A stretch of DNA of 64,000 nt from Chlorocebus sabaeus (lineage: Eukaryota; Chordata; Mammalia; Primates; Cercopithecidae): positions 76,718,382-76,782,381 of the forward strand of contig NC_132912.1 in assembly GCF_047675955.1 (NCBI RefSeq), given 5' to 3'. A model generated the notes under the pieces. That model had not been told where the DNA came from and made no database searches. It saw only the letters and a list, made by a program, of their open reading frames with translations. This document shows positions 21,421-34,595 of the stretch, piece by piece; position 1 is the stretch's first letter, and each line of letters begins with the position of its first letter. A program made the translations under genes and the position numbers.

Positions 21421-22582
21421 TATCTAGATGGGCAAATCATATTTATTCCTTCTACAGACTGACAGATCCATTTTAGGTTTGTTAGTCTCCTGGAAATTAC
21501 ACCAAGGTCTCATGAATCTACAACCCAAGTTGGGTTGTTTCCCTAGACTTTATGAAGGCAGATTTCAAAGCAATTAACTGTGATCAAAGAGTCACAGATT
21601 CACTAATAGTCAAGAGTAATGGGAAGCTTTAAAGGTGAAATTTTGGGGGGCAGGGCCAAGATGGCCAACTAGAAGCAGTAGCAATCAGAGGCTCCCATAA
21701 AACACACATAATAAGTGTGTGAATCCTTCACCGGCAACCAAGGTATCTAGGTTCTCTCGTCAAAATTGACTAGTAGTCTGGTGTGACCCACGGAGAGAAG
21801 AAAGAGCAGTGTGGTATATGGCCCACCTGAGAGCCACACAGGGAAGGGGAACCTCCTCCCCCTAGCCAAGGGAGGCGGTGAGTGAGCGCACTACCCAGTC
21901 AAGGAAACTATGCTTTTTCCACAGAACTGTGCAACCCACAGATTGGAAGATTCTGCTCATGAACCCATGCCACTGGGGTCTAGCATCCCAACCACAGAAT
22001 GTGCAGATTCTTATACCCATTCAGCTAGAATCGGCTTAAGCCTACCAAACTCCTGGGGGAAGGGGCAACTAGTACCAGCTGTGGCCACCTGCTGTCTCAG
22101 CAGTTTGAGCTCTCCTCCTGATAGTTCTGAGGAATCTGGGCAGCCCAGATAAGTAGATTTCCCCTGAGTAAAACATCAAGGGACAAAGTGCTTCATTAAA
22201 TGGGTCCTGCTCCCCATGCCACCCAACTGGGTGAGACACTTGTGTTGTCAGACACCCTATACAGGAACGATGCTACTGGCATCAGGTTGGTGACCCTCAA
22301 GGTCAAAGGTCCCAGAAGGAGGAGGAGGCACCCATCTTTGCAGCTCTCTAGCCTCCTTGAGTGACATCTCCAGGCACAGGAGCAAATCAGATGAATAGGG
22401 CCTGAAGTGAACCCTTAGCAAACTGCAACAGTCCTACAGAAGAGGAACCTGACTATTGAAAGAAAAACAAACAAGCAGAAAGCAACAACAACAGCATCAA
22501 CAACAACAACAAAAAGACCTCCACAAAAACCCCATCCAAGGGTCAGCAGCCTCAAAGACTGAAACTAGACAAACCCATGAAG

Positions 22583-23620
22583 ATGAGAATCAATGAAAAG
22601 ATGCAGAAAACTCGAAAGACCAGAGTGCCTCTTCTCCTCCAAATGATCGCAACATCCCTCCATTAAGGGCACAGAATTGGACAGAGAATCAGATGGACAA
22701 ATTGACAGAAGTAGGCCTCAGAAGATGGGTAATAAAAACTACAATGAGCTAAAGGAGCATGTTCTATCTCAATGCAAAGAAGCTAAGAACCTTGATAAAA
22801 GGTTAGAAGAATTGCTAACCTAACTAGAATAACTAGGTTAGAGAGGAACATAAACGACTTGATGGAGCATAAACGACCTGATGGAGCTGAAAAACACAGC
22901 ACGAGAACTTCATGAAGCATACACAAGTATCAACAGCCAAATTGACCGAGCAGAAGAAAGGATATCAGAGTTTGAAGACTACCTTACTGAAATAAGACAT
23001 GCAGACAAGAATAGAGAAGAAATAATTAAAAGGAATGAACAAAGCCTCCCAGGACTTCATGGAAACACCAAACCTGTGATTGACTGGAGTACCAGAAGGA
23101 GACGAGGAGAATGGAAACAAGCTGGAAAACACACTTCAGGATATTATTCAGAAGAACTTTCCAACCGAGCAAGACAGGCCAACATGCAAATTCAGGAAAT
23201 ACAGAGAACACCATTGAGATACTCAACAAAAAGATCAACCACAACACGCATAATCATCAGATTTTCCAAGGTCAAAATGAAGGAAAAACTGTTAAGGGAA
23301 GCCAGAGAGAAAGGCCAGGTCTCCTACAAAGGGAAGCCCATCAGACTAACAATGGACCTCTCAGTAGAAACTCTACAAGCCAGAGGAGATTGGGGGCCAA
23401 TATTTACCATTTTTAAAGAAAATAATTTCCAACCCAGAATTTCATATCCAGCCAAACTAAGCTTTGTAAGTGAAGGAGAAATAAATTCCTTTCCAGACAA
23501 GCAAATGCTGAGGGATTTTGTTACCACCAGGCTTGCTCCCCAAGAACTCCCAAAAGAAGGGCTAAATATGGAAAGGAAAAACTGGTACCAGCCACTGCAA
23601 AAAACACACCAAAATACAAA
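22583..23620 (+). pseudogene. L1 ORF1p relic
   Basis: A decayed copy of the L1 RNA-binding protein. The coiled-coil part survives as MELKNTARELHEAYTSINSQ from 22881, followed by DRAEERISEFEDYLTEIRHA. A frame slip near 23040-23160 replaces the expected sequence and is compensated before RQANMQIQEIQRTP. The RNA-recognition and carboxy-terminal parts are then recognisable (IIIRFSKVKMKEKLL, FQPRISYPAKLSF, PDKQMLRDFVTTR). The open frame runs on past the usual stop to 23750. The start and amino terminus are broken. Not functional. Confidence 0.8.
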
Positions 23621-23692
23621 GACCAATGCCACTACTAAGAAACTGCATCAACTAGTGTGCAAAATAACCAAACAGCAGCATGATGACAGGTT

Positions 23693-25776
23693 CAAATTAA
23701 CACATAACAATACTAACCTTAAATGTAAATGGGCTAAATGCCCCAATTAAAAGACACAGACTGGCAAGTTGGATAAGGAGTCAAGACCCATCAATGTGCT
23801 GTAGTCAGGAGACCCATCTTATGTGCAAAGACACACACAGGCTCAAAATAAAGGGATGGAGGAAAATTTACCAAGCAAATGGAAAGCAAAAAACAAAAGC
23901 CGGGGCTGCAATCCTAGTTTCTGACAAAACAGACTTTAAACCAACAAAGATCAAAAAAGACTAAGGAGGGTATTAAATAATGGTAAAGGAATCAATCCAA
24001 CAAGAAGCACTAACTATTCTAAATATATATGCACCCAATACAGGAGCACCAGATTTATAAAACAAGTTCTTAGAGATCCACAAAGAGACTTAGACTCCCA
24101 CACAATAATAATGGGAGACTTTAACATGCCTCTGTCAGTATTAGACAAGTGAACGAGACAGAAAATTAACAAGGATATTCAGGACTTGAACTCAGCTCTG
24201 GATCAAGTGGACCTAGTAGATGTCTACAGAACTCTCTACCCCAAATCAACAGAATATACATTCTCTTCATTGCCACATGGCACTTATTCTAAAATCGACC
24301 ACATAGTTGGAAGTAAAACACTCCTCAGCAAATGCAAAATAACTTAAATCATTACAGTCTCTTAGACTACAGTGCAATCAAATTACAGCTCAGGATTAAA
24401 AAACTCACTCAAAACCACATATTTCAAGAAAATTGAACAACCTGCTCCTGAATAACTCCTGGGTAAATAATAAAATTAAGGCAGAAATAGTTATTTGAAA
24501 CCAATTAGAACAAAGAGAAAATGTACCAGAATCTCTGGGACACAACTAAAGTAGTATTTAGAGGGAAATTTATAGCACTAAATGCTCACATAAGAAAGCT
24601 AGAAAGATCTCAAATCAACATCACAATTAAAAGAGCTAGAGAAGCAAGAGCAAACTAATCCAAAAGCTAGCATAAGACAAGAAACAACTAAGGTCAGAAC
24701 AGCATTGAAGGAGACAGAGACACAAAAAAAACCCTCCAAAAAAATCAATGAATCCAGGAGCTGGCTTTTTTGAAAAAAAATTAACAAAATGGACCACTAG
24801 CTACACTAATAAAGAAGAGAGAGAAGAATCAAATAGACACAATAAAAAAAATGATAAATGGGATATCACCACTGACCCCACAGAAATACCATCAGAGAAT
24901 ACTATCAAGATCTCTACATAAATAAACTAGAAAATCTAGAAGAAATGGATAAATTCCTGGATGCGTACACCCTGTCAAGACTAAACCAGGAAGAAGTTGA
25001 ATCCCTAAATAGACCAATAATGAGTTCTGAAATTGAGGCAGTAATCAATAACCTACCAAACAAAAAAAAGCCCAAGACCAGACAGATTCACAGCTGGATT
25101 CTACCAGAAATACAAAGAGGAGCAGGTACCATTCCTTCTGAAACTATTCCAAACAATTGAAAAGGAAGGACTCCTCCCTAACTCATTTTATGAAGCCAGC
25201 ATCATCCTGATACCAAAACTAGGAAGAGACACAACAAGAAAAGAAAACTTCAGGCCAATATCCCTGATGAACGTTTGTGTGAAAACCCTCAATAAAATAC
25301 TGGCAAACTGAATCCGGCAGCACATCAAAAAACTTATCCACCACGATCAAGTTGGCCTCATCCTTGGGATACAAGGCTGGTTCAACATATGCAAAGCAAT
25401 AAATATAATCCATCACATAAACAAAACCAAAGACAAAAACCACATGATTATCTCCATAGATGCAGAAATATCATCATTTAACATCCCTTCATGGTAAAAA
25501 CTCTCAATAAACTAGGTATTGATGGAACATACCTCAAAATAATAAGAGCTATTTATGCAAACCCACAGCCAATATCATATTGAATGGGCAAAATCTGGAA
25601 GCATTCCCTTTGAAAACTGGTACAAGACAAGGATGCCCTTTCTCACCCCTCCTATCCAACAAAATATTGGAAGTTCTGGCCAGGGCAGCAAGGCAAGAGA
25701 AGAAAATAAAGGGTATTCAAATAGGAAGACAGAAAGTCAAACTGTCTCTGTTTGCAGATGACATGATTCTATATGT
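23693..25776 (+). pseudogene. L1 ORF2p relic, endonuclease and half of the reverse transcriptase
   Basis: The start ATG at 23693 is followed six codons later by an in-frame TAA. Later fragments in shifting frames include the endonuclease block near 24113 (GGAGACTTTAACATGCC, the GDFN motif), the residues around 25020 (EIEAVINNLPNKKKP) and the palm segment from 25580 (GQNLEAFPLKTGTRQGCPFS...), with FADDM at about 25755. Everything after FADDM, including the thumb and cysteine-rich end, is missing. Confidence 0.8.
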
Positions 25777-25999
25777 AGATCTTATTTATTCTCTCTATTT
25801 TTTGTACTCATTAACCCTCCCCATTACCCACCCCCCACCCCAATCCCCTATTACCCTTCCCAGCCTCTGGTAACCATCCTTCTACTATCTATCTCCATGA
25901 GTTCAGTTGTTATAATTTTCAGCTCCCACAAATAATTGAGAACATGTGAAGCTTGTCTTTCTGTGCTGGGCTTATTTCACTTAACATAATGACCTCCAG

Positions 26000-28253
26000 T
26001 TCCATCCATGTAATTGCAAATGACAGGATCTTATTATTTCTTATGGCTGGATAGTACATATATACTACATTTTCTTTATCCATTCATCTGTTGATGGACA
26101 CAGGTTGCTTCCCAATGTGGGCTCTTGTTAATAGTACTGCAATAAACATGGGAGTGCAGATATCTCTTCAATATACTGATTTTCTTTCTTTTGAGTATCT
26201 ACCTAGAAGTGGGATTGCTGGATCATCAGGTAGCTCTATTTTTAGTTTTTTGAGTAACTTCTAAACTGCTCTCCACGGTGATTGTACTAATTTACATTCT
26301 CAGCAACGGTGTACAAAGGTTCCCTTTTCTCCACATCTTCACCAGCATTTGTTATTGCCTGACTTTCAGATATAAGCCCTTTTAACTGGGATGAGAAATA
26401 TCTCATTGTAGGCTTTTATTTACATTTATCTGATGATCAATGATATTGAGCACCTTTCCATATACCTATTTGCTATTTGTGTGTCTTCTTTTGAGACATG
26501 TCTATTCAGATCTTTTACCCATTATCTTTATTAAATTATTATATTTTTTCTTATAGAGTTGTTTGAGCTCCTTATATATTCTGGTTATTAATGCTTTGTC
26601 AGATGAGTAGTTTGCAAATATTTTCTCCCATTCTATGTTGTCTCTTCAGTTTGTTGATTATTTCTTCTGCTTTGCAGAAGCTTTTTAACTTGATGTGATC
26701 CCATTTGTCCAGTTTTTCTTTGATCGTCTGTGCTTGTGGGGTATTACTCCAGAAATCTTTGCCCAGACCAATGTCCTGGAAAGTTTCCTCAATGTTTTCT
26801 TGTAGTAGTTTCACAGTTTGAGGTCTTAGATTTAAGACTTTAATTCATTTTGATTTGATTTTTGTATATGGTGAGAGATAGGGGTCTAGTTTCATTCTTA
26901 TGCATATGGATATCCAGTTTTCCCAGAATCATTTATTGAAGAAACTATCCTTTCCCCAATGTATGTTCTTGACACCTTTGTCAAAAATGTTTTCAGTGTA
27001 GATGTATGGATTTATCTCTGGGTTCTCTATCCTGTTCCATTGATCTATGTGTTTGTTTTTATGCCAGTACCATGCTGTTTTGGTTACTGTAGTTCTGTAG
27101 TATAATTTGAAGCCAGCTAATATATTTCTCCAGTTTCGCTCTTTTTGCTTAAAATAGCTTTGACTATGCGAAGCCTTTAGTGGTTCCACATAAATTTCAG
27201 GATTTTTTTTTCTATTTCTGGGAAGAATGTCAGTGGTATTTTGACACGGATTACATTAAATCTGTAGATTGCTGTGGGTAGTATGGACATTTTTATAATA
27301 CTGATTCTTCCAATCCATGAACATGAAATATCTTTCAATTTTTTGTGTCTTCTTCTATTTCTCACATAGAAGATGGGTTTTAATGTAAAGAATTTTCACT
27401 TCTTTGGTTAAAGTTAATTCCTAGGAATTTTATTTTATTTGTAGCTATTGTAAATAAAAGTGGAAATCCTTGTCCTCTTCCAGATCTTACTGAAAAGGCT
27501 TTCTGTTTTTCTCCATTCAGAATGATACTAGCTATGGTCTGTTGTATATGGCTTTCATTATGTTGAGGTATGTATGTTCCTTTCATACCCAGTTTTTTGA
27601 GGGTTTTTATCATGAAGAGATGGTGAATTTTACCAAATGATTTTTCAGCATCAACTGAAATGGTCATATTGTTTTTGTCCTTCATTCTGTTTACATAATC
27701 TATCATAGAATTGATCTGATCAACTGATATGATGTATCATATAATTGAGCTGCATAAATTGAATCATCATTGCACCCTTTGAATAAACCTCACTTGGTTA
27801 TGATGAATAACCTTTTTAATGTTACTGAATTTGAATTTGGTTAGTATTTTATTGAGGAATTTTGCATCAATATTCATTAGTGATATTGACCTACAGTTTT
27901 CTTCTTTTTATGTGTCTTTTTCTGGTTTGGGTATTAGGGTAATACTGGCCTCATAGAATGAGTTTGGAAATATTCCCTCCTCTTCCAGTTTTTGGAATAG
28001 TTTGCGTAGGATTTGAATTAGTTTTTCTTCAGTGTTTGATAGAATCCAGCAGTGAAGCCATTGGGTTCAGGCTTTTCTTTACTGGAAAACACTTTTTTTT
28101 TTTTTTTTTTGAGACAGAGTCTGGCTCTGTCACCCAGGCTGGAGTGCAGGGGTGCCATCTCGGCTCACTGCAAGCTCCGCCTCCTGGGTTCACACCATTC
28201 TTCTGCCTCAGCCTGCCGAGTAGCTGGGACCACAGGCGCCCACCACCAGGCCC

Positions 28254-28287
<34 letters not shown>

Positions 28288-29346
28288 TATTTTTATTATA
28301 GATGAGGTTTCACTGTGTTAGCCCAGACGGTCTCGCTCTCCCGACCTCGTGATCCGCCGGTCTCAGCCTCCCAAAGTGCTGGGATTACAGGCATGAGCCA
28401 CTGCGCCCGGTCTGGAAAACTTTTTATTACAGCTTCAATTTCATAACTTATTGGTCTGTTCAGGTTTTGGATTTCTTCATGGTTCAATGTTGGTAAGTTG
28501 TATATGTCTAGGAATTTATCTATTTCTTCTAAATTTCCCAACTTATGGGTCTACAGTTGCTCATAGTAGCCACTAATGATCCTTTGAATGTCTGCAGTAT
28601 CAGTTGTAATGTCTCCTTTTCCATCTCTGTTTTTATTTACTTGAGTCTTCTCGCTTTTTCTTGTTTAGTCTGGCTAAAGGTTTGTAACATATGGTCTATC
28701 CTTGAGAAAGATCCATGTGCTGAGGAAAAAAAAAAAATGTGTATTCTGCAGCTGTTGGATGAAATAGTCTGTGAACATTTATTAGGTCCATGTGGTCTAT
28801 AGTGCATATTAAGTCTAATTTTTTGTTGATTTTCTGTCAAGAAGAAATGCTCAGTGCTTAAAGTGGGGTGTTGAAGTCTCCAGCTATTATTATATTTGGG
28901 GTCTCTCTCTTTAGCTCTGATAATATTCACTTTATATATCTGGATGCTTAAGTGTTGGCTGCATATATATTTGCAACTGCTTTATATATCTGGTGCTCCT
29001 TTGTTGGGTGCATATATATTTGAAACTCTTCTTGCTAAATTGAGCCCTTTATCATTATATAGTGACCTTATTTGTCTCTTCTGACAGTTTTTGTCTTGAA
29101 ATCCATTTTGTCTGATACAAGTATAGCTACTCCTGCTCTTTTTTTGTTTTCATTGGCATGAAATATCTTTTTCCATCCCTTTATTTTCAGTTTATTTGTA
29201 TCTTTATGGCTGAAGTGTGTTTCTTGTCGGCAACAAATGAATAAGTGTTGTTATTTTCATTCATTCATTCTGTGTCTTTTGATTGGAAAGTTTAGGTCAT
29301 TTGCATTCAGTGTTATTACTGATAAATAAGGACTTACTCCTGCCAT
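26000..29346 (-). pseudogene. ORF2p relic of the older L1
   Basis: The antisense frames keep short recognisable stretches: QHRMGENICKLLI (26599-26814), PINPYIY-like residues (26929-27189), SVDAEKSFGKIHHLFMIK (27380-27706) and EEIDKFLDIYNLPTLNHEE (28296-28541). Many stops and shifts, plus the AluY, destroy the frame. Net of the Alu it is shorter than a full ORF2, so internal deletions are likely. Confidence 0.7.
28093..28411 (-). mobile_element. AluY, antisense, with an internal T30 expansion
   Basis: A full reverse Alu from poly-T to CTGCGCCCGG, with the AluY blocks GCAAGCTCCGCCTCC and CGACCTCGTGATCCGCC. The usual short T run between the monomers' linker and TGTATTTTTA is a 30-base T run (28257-28286). 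CTGGAAAAC at 28082-28090 and 28412-28420 is the target-site duplication, within the older L1's ORF2. Confidence 0.9.
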
Positions 29347-29572
29347 TTTGTTACTCGTTTTCTGTTGGTTTGCAATCTCCTCCTTCTCTTCTTCCTTCCT
29401 GTCTTCCTTTTACTGAAAGTGATATTTTCTAATGGTATAACTTAATGTCTTGCTTTTTATTTTTTGGGTAGCTGTGGTAGTTTGTTGATTTTTTAAAATT
29501 TGAGGTTATATTGAGGCTTGCAAATACTATCTTATAATCCATTATTTTAAACTGGTAACAACTTAATGCTGT

Positions 29573-29640
29573 TTGAAGAAAGAAAAAGAGAGAAAGAAAG
29601 AAGAAAGAAAGAAAAGAAAAGAAAGAAAGAAGAAAGCAAG
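29573..29640. repeat. (GAAA)n-rich tract in L1 inter-ORF DNA
   Basis: GAAAGAAAGAAG-type repeats interrupt the older L1 between its ORF1 and ORF2 relics, probably grown from an A-rich seed on this strand. Confidence 0.75.
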
Positions 29641-29879
29641 CAAGCTAATAAAAACTCTACCCCTTAACTTCATCCTCCTGCTTCTTAACTTTTTGCTATT
29701 CTATTTGTATCTTATGGTACTGTATTGTCTTGAAAATTTGTCACAGTTATTATTTTTTATTGGTTTATAATTTAGTCTTTCTACTTAAGATTAAGAGTAG
29801 TTTACACACCACAGTTACAGTGTTATAATACTCTTATACTTTCTTGTGTGCTTACTATTAACAGTGAGTTGGGGACCTT

Positions 29880-30508
29880 TAGATGATTTCTTATTGCTCA
29901 TTAATGTCCTTTTCTTTCTGATTGAATTACTCCATTTAGCATTTCTTGCAGTATAGGCTTGGTGTTGACAAAATCTCTTAGCTTTCATTTGTCTGGGAAA
30001 GTCCTTATTTCTCCTTCACACTTGAAGGATATATCTGCTGGATATACTATTCTAGGGTAAAAGTTGTTTTCATTCAGCACTTTATATATGTTATGTCACT
30101 CTCTCCTGGCCTGTAAAATTTCCACTGAAAATTTTGCGCATTTTGGCACATATTGGAGCGCCATTATATGTTATTTGTTTCTTTTCTCTTGCTGCTTTTA
30201 GGATCCCTTCTTTATCCTTGACTTTGAGGAGTAAGATTATTAAATGCCTTGAGGTAATCTTCTTTGGGTTAAATTTGCTTGATGTTCTATAACCTTCTTG
30301 GACTTGGATATTGATATCTTTCTCTAGGTTTGAGAAATTATGCTATTATCCCTTTGAATGAGCTTTCTACTCCTTTCTCTTTCTCTACCTCCTCTTCAAG
30401 GCCAATAACTCTTAGATTTGCACTGTTGAGCTTATTTTCTACATCTTGTAGGTGTGCTTCATTCTTTTTTATTCTTTTTTCTTTTGTCTCCTCTGATTGT
30501 ATATTTTC
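29880..30508 (-). pseudogene. ORF1p relic of the older L1, carboxy-terminal part
   Basis: Plus-strand blocks such as TTGTCTGGGAAAGTCCTTAT and CACTTGAAGGATATATCTGC are the antisense of the ORF1 carboxy-terminal region ('FxDKQMLREF' area). The reading frame is destroyed. The amino-terminal part of the same relic lies beyond the inserted L1PA (36686-37040). Confidence 0.6.
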
Positions 30509-30755
30509 TTTCTTTCTTTGCTTTTTTTCTGACTTTTTTTTAGTGCTTTTATATATATAAATATACTTTAAGTTCTAGAGTACATGTGCACAACATGCAG
30601 GTTTGTTACATATGTATACATGTGCCATGTTAGTGTGCTGCACCCATTAACTCATCATTGACATTAGGTATATCTCCGCTATCCCTCCCCCCTCCCCCTA
30701 CCCCACAACAGGCCCCAGTATGTGATGTTCCCCTTTCTGTGTCTAAGTGTTCTCA

Positions 30756-33700
30756 TTATTCAATTCCCACCAGGAGTGAGAACATGCGGTGTTTAGTTTT
30801 CTGTCCTTGTGATAGTTTGCTCAGAATGATAGTTTCCTTCTTCATCCATGTCCCTACAAAGGACATGAACTCATCCTTTTTTATGGCTACATGGTATTCC
30901 ATGGTGTATATGTGCCACATTTTCTTAACCCAGTCTGTCATTGATGGATATTTGGTTGGTTCCAAGTCTTTGCTATTGTGAATAGTGCCGCAATAAACAT
31001 ACAAGTATATGTGTCTATATAGCAGCATGATTTATAATCCTTTGGGTATAAACCCAGTAATTGGATTGCTGGGTCAAATGGTATTTCTAGTTCTAGATCC
31101 TTGAGGAATCGCCACACTGTCTTCCACAATGGTTGAACTAGTTTACAGTCCCACCAATAGGGTAAAACATCCTCTCCAGCACCTGTTGTTGTCTGACATT
31201 TTAATGATCATCATTCTAACTGGTGTGAGATGGTATCTCATTGTGGTTTTGATTTGCATTTCTCTGACGGCCAATGATGCTGAGCATTTTTTCATGTGTC
31301 TGTTGGCTGCATAAACATCTTCTTTTGAGAAGTGTCTATTCATATCCTTTGCCCACTTTTTGATGCGGTTGTTTGATTTTTTTCTTGTAAATTTGTTTAA
31401 GTTCTTTGTAGATTCTGGATATTAGCCCTTTGTCAGATGGGTAGATTGTAAAAATTTTATCCCATTCTGTAGGTTGCCTGTTCACGCTGATGGTAGTTTC
31501 TTTGGCTGTGCAGAAGCTCTTTACTTTAATTAGATCCCATTTGTCACTTTTGGCTTTTGTTGCTATTGCTTTTGATGTTTTAGTCATAAAGTGCTTGTCC
31601 ATGCCTATGTCCTGAATGATATTGCCTGTGTTTTATTCTAGGGTTTTTATGGTTTTAGGTCTAACTTTTAAGTCTCTAATCCATCTTGAATTAATTTTTG
31701 TATAAGGTGTAAGGAAGGGATCCAGTTTCAGCTTTCTACATATGGCTAGCCAGTTTTCTCAGCACCATTTATTAAACAGGGAATCCTTTCCCCATTTCTT
31801 GTTTTTGTCAGGTTTGTCAAAGATCAGATGGTTGTAGATGTGTGGTATTATTTCTGAGGGCTCTGTTCTGTTCCATTGGTGTATATCTCTGTTTTGATGC
31901 CAGTATCATGCTATTTTGGTTACTGTAGCCTTGTAGTACAGTTTGAAGTCAGGTAGCGTGATGCCTCCAGCTTTGTTCTCTTGGGTTAGGATTATCTTGG
32001 CAATGTGGGCTCTTTTTTGGTTCCATATGAACTTTAAAGTAGTGTTTTCCAATTCTGTGAAGAAAGCCATTGGTAGCTTGATGGGGATGGCATTGAATCT
32101 ATAAATTACCTTGGGCAGTATGGCCATTTTCACGATATTGATTCTTCCTATCCATGAGCATGGTATGTCCTTCCATTTGTTTGTGTCCTCTTTTATTTCA
32201 TTGAGCAGTGGTTTGTAGTTCTCCTTAAAGAGGTCCTTCACATCCCTTGTAAGTTGGATTCCTAGGTATTTTATTCTCTTTGAAGCAATTCTGAATGGGA
32301 GATCACTCATGATTTAGCTCTCTGTTTATCTGTTATTGGTGTATAGGAATGCTAGTGACTTTTGCACATTGATTTTGTATCCTGAGACTGCTGAAGTTGC
32401 TTATCAACTTAAGGAGATTTTGGGTTGAGACTATGGGGTTTTCTATATACACAATCATGTCGTCTGTAAACAGGACACTTTGACTTCCTCTTTTCCTAAC
32501 TGAATACCCTTTATTTATTTCTCCTGCCTGATTGCCCTAGCCAGAACTTCCAGTGCTATGTTGAATAGGAGTGGTGAGAGAGGGCATCCCTGTCTTGTGC
32601 CAGTTTTCAAAGGGAATGCTTCCAGTTTTTGCCCATTCAGTATGATATTGGCTCTGGGTTTGTCATAAAGAGCTCTTATTATTTTGAGATAGGTCCCAAC
32701 AATACCTAGTTTATGGAGAGTTTTTAGCATGAAGAGCTGTTGAATTTTGTTGAAGGCCTTTTCTGCATCTATTGAGATAATCATGTGGTTTTTGTCTTTG
32801 GTTCTGTTTATTTGCTGGATTATATTTATTGATTTGCATATGTTGAACCAGCCTTGCATCCCAGGGATGAAGCCAACTTGATCATGCTGGATAAGCTTTT
32901 TGATGTGCTGCTGAATCCGGTTTGCCAGTATTTTATTGAAGATTTTTGCATCAATGTTCATCAGGAATATGGGTCTAAAATTCTCTTTCTTTGTTGTGTC
33001 TCTGCCAGGCTTCAGTATCAGGGTGATGTTGGCCTCATAAAATGAGTTAGGGAGTATTTCCTCTTTTTCTATTGATTGGAATAGTTTCAGAAGGAATGGT
33101 ACCAGATCCTCTTTGTACCTCTGGTAGAATTCGGCTGTGAAACCATCTGGTCCTGGACTTTTTTTGGTTGATAGGCTATTAATTATTGCCTCAATTTCAG
33201 AGCCTGCTATTGGTCTATTCAGGGATTCAACTTCTTCCTGGTTTAGTCTTGGGAGGGTGTATGTGTCCGGGAATTTATCCATTTCTTCTAAATTTTCTAG
33301 TTTATTCGCATAGAGATGTTTATAGTATTTTTCTACGGTAGTTTGTATTTCTGTGGGATCAGTGGTGATATCTCCTTTATCATTTTTTATTGCGTCTATT
33401 TGATTCTTCTCTCTTTTCTTCTTTATTAGTCTTGCTAGCAATCTATCAATTTTGTTGATCTTTTCAAAAAACCAGTTCCTGTATTCATTGATTTTTTGAA
33501 GGGTTTTTTTGTGTTTCTATCTCCTTCAGGTCTGCTCTGATGTTAGTTATTTCTTGCCTTCTGCTAGCTTTTGAATGTTTTTGCTCTTACTTCTCTAGTT
33601 CTTTTAATTGTGATGTTAGGGTGTCAATTTTAGATCTTTCCTGCTTTCTCTTGTGGGCATTTAGTGCCATAAATTTCCCTCTACACACTGCTTTAAATGT

Positions 33701-34350
33701 GTCCCAGAGTTTCTGGTATGTTGTGTTTTTGTTCTTATTAGTTTCAAAGAATATCTTTATTTCTACCTTCATCATTATGTACCCAGTAGTCATTCAGGAG
33801 CAGGTTGTTCAGTTTCCAGGTAGTTGAGTGGTTTTGAGTGAGTTTCATAATCCTGAGTTCTAGTTTGATTGCACTGTGGTCTGAGAGACAGTTCATTATA
33901 ATTTTTGTTCTTTTGCATTTGCTGAGGAGTGCTTTACTTCCAACTATGTGGTCAATTTTGGAATAAGTGTGATGTGGTGCTGAGAAGAATGCATATTCTG
34001 TTGATTTGGGGTGGAGAGTTCTGTAGTTGTCTATTAGGTTCACTTGATGCAGAGCTGAGTTCAAGTCCTGGATATCCTTGTTAGTTTTCTGTCTCATTGA
34101 TCTGTCTAATGTTGATAGTGGGGTGTTAAAGTCTCCCATTATTATTGTATGGGAGTCTAAGTCTTTTTGCAGGTCTCTAAGGACTTGTTTTATGAATCTG
34201 GGTGCTACTGTATTGGGTGCATATATATTTGGGTTAGCTCTTCCTGTTGAATTGATCCCTTTACCATTATGTAATGGCCTTCTTTGTTGTCTCTTCTGAT
34301 CTTTGTTGATTTAAAGTCTGTTTTATCAGAGACTAGGATTGCAACCCCTG

Positions 34351-34394
<44 letters not shown>

Positions 34395-34595
34395 CCATTT
34401 ACTTGGGAGATCTTCCTCCATCCCTTTATTTTGAGCCTATGTTGTGTCTCTGCACATAAGATGGGTCTCCTGAATACAGCACACTGATGGGTCTTGATTC
34501 TTTACCCAATTTTCCTGTCTGTGTCTTTTAATTGGGATATTTAACCCATTTACATTTAAGGTTAATATTGTTATGTGTGAAATTGATCCTGTCAT
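30756..34595 (-). pseudogene. L1PA ORF2p, broken (endonuclease, reverse transcriptase, cysteine-rich end)
   Basis: The start ATG at 34593-34595 is followed by MTGSISHITILTLNVNGLN-like sequence. The endonuclease end survives in frame at 33744-34139, with the GDFNTPLS and SDHSAIK motifs. The fingers and palm of the reverse transcriptase are open over 308 codons at 33441-32515 (KKSPGPDGFTAEFYQRY, then FRPIFLMNIDAKIFNKILA, then TGTRQGCPLSPLLFNIALEV). This frame ends at a TAA after RQEK. The catalytic motif that follows (about 32458-32470) reads FTDD instead of FADD and lies after a one-base deletion. Carboxy-terminal pieces follow at 31906-32310 and 30756-31028. A 43-base T run (34352-34394) further breaks the endonuclease frame. 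Not functional. Confidence 0.85.
34352..34394. repeat. T43 homopolymer inside L1PA ORF2
   Basis: A pure run of 43 T (A on the coding strand) stands where L1 ORF2 normally has about eight A residues (lysine codons). It is a microsatellite expansion after insertion, or a sequencing or assembly artefact. Confidence 0.85.

Larger units (their letters stand above)
21645..25776 (+). mobile_element. L1PA/L1PB-type LINE-1, 5' part only
   Basis: It starts at an L1 5' end (GGGGGGCAGGGCCAAGATGG) and contains the 5' UTR (to about 22582), an ORF1 relic and the first half of ORF2. It ends abruptly just after the reverse transcriptase FADD motif at 25776. No 3' half, 3' UTR or poly-A follows; instead the next base belongs to an L1 in the opposite orientation. 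The ORF1 type resembles L1PA8 or older. Loss of the 3' end cannot come from target-primed reverse transcription alone and implies a later rearrangement. Confidence 0.85.

Noticed and set aside
22881..23750. 289-codon open frame, second longest in the window
   Set aside because: It is a frame-slipped L1 ORF1 relic inside a plus-strand LINE-1, not a host gene.
32515..33441. 308-codon open frame on the minus strand
   Set aside because: It is the reverse transcriptase part of L1 ORF2 and ends at a premature stop. It belongs to the L1PA, not to a novel polymerase.
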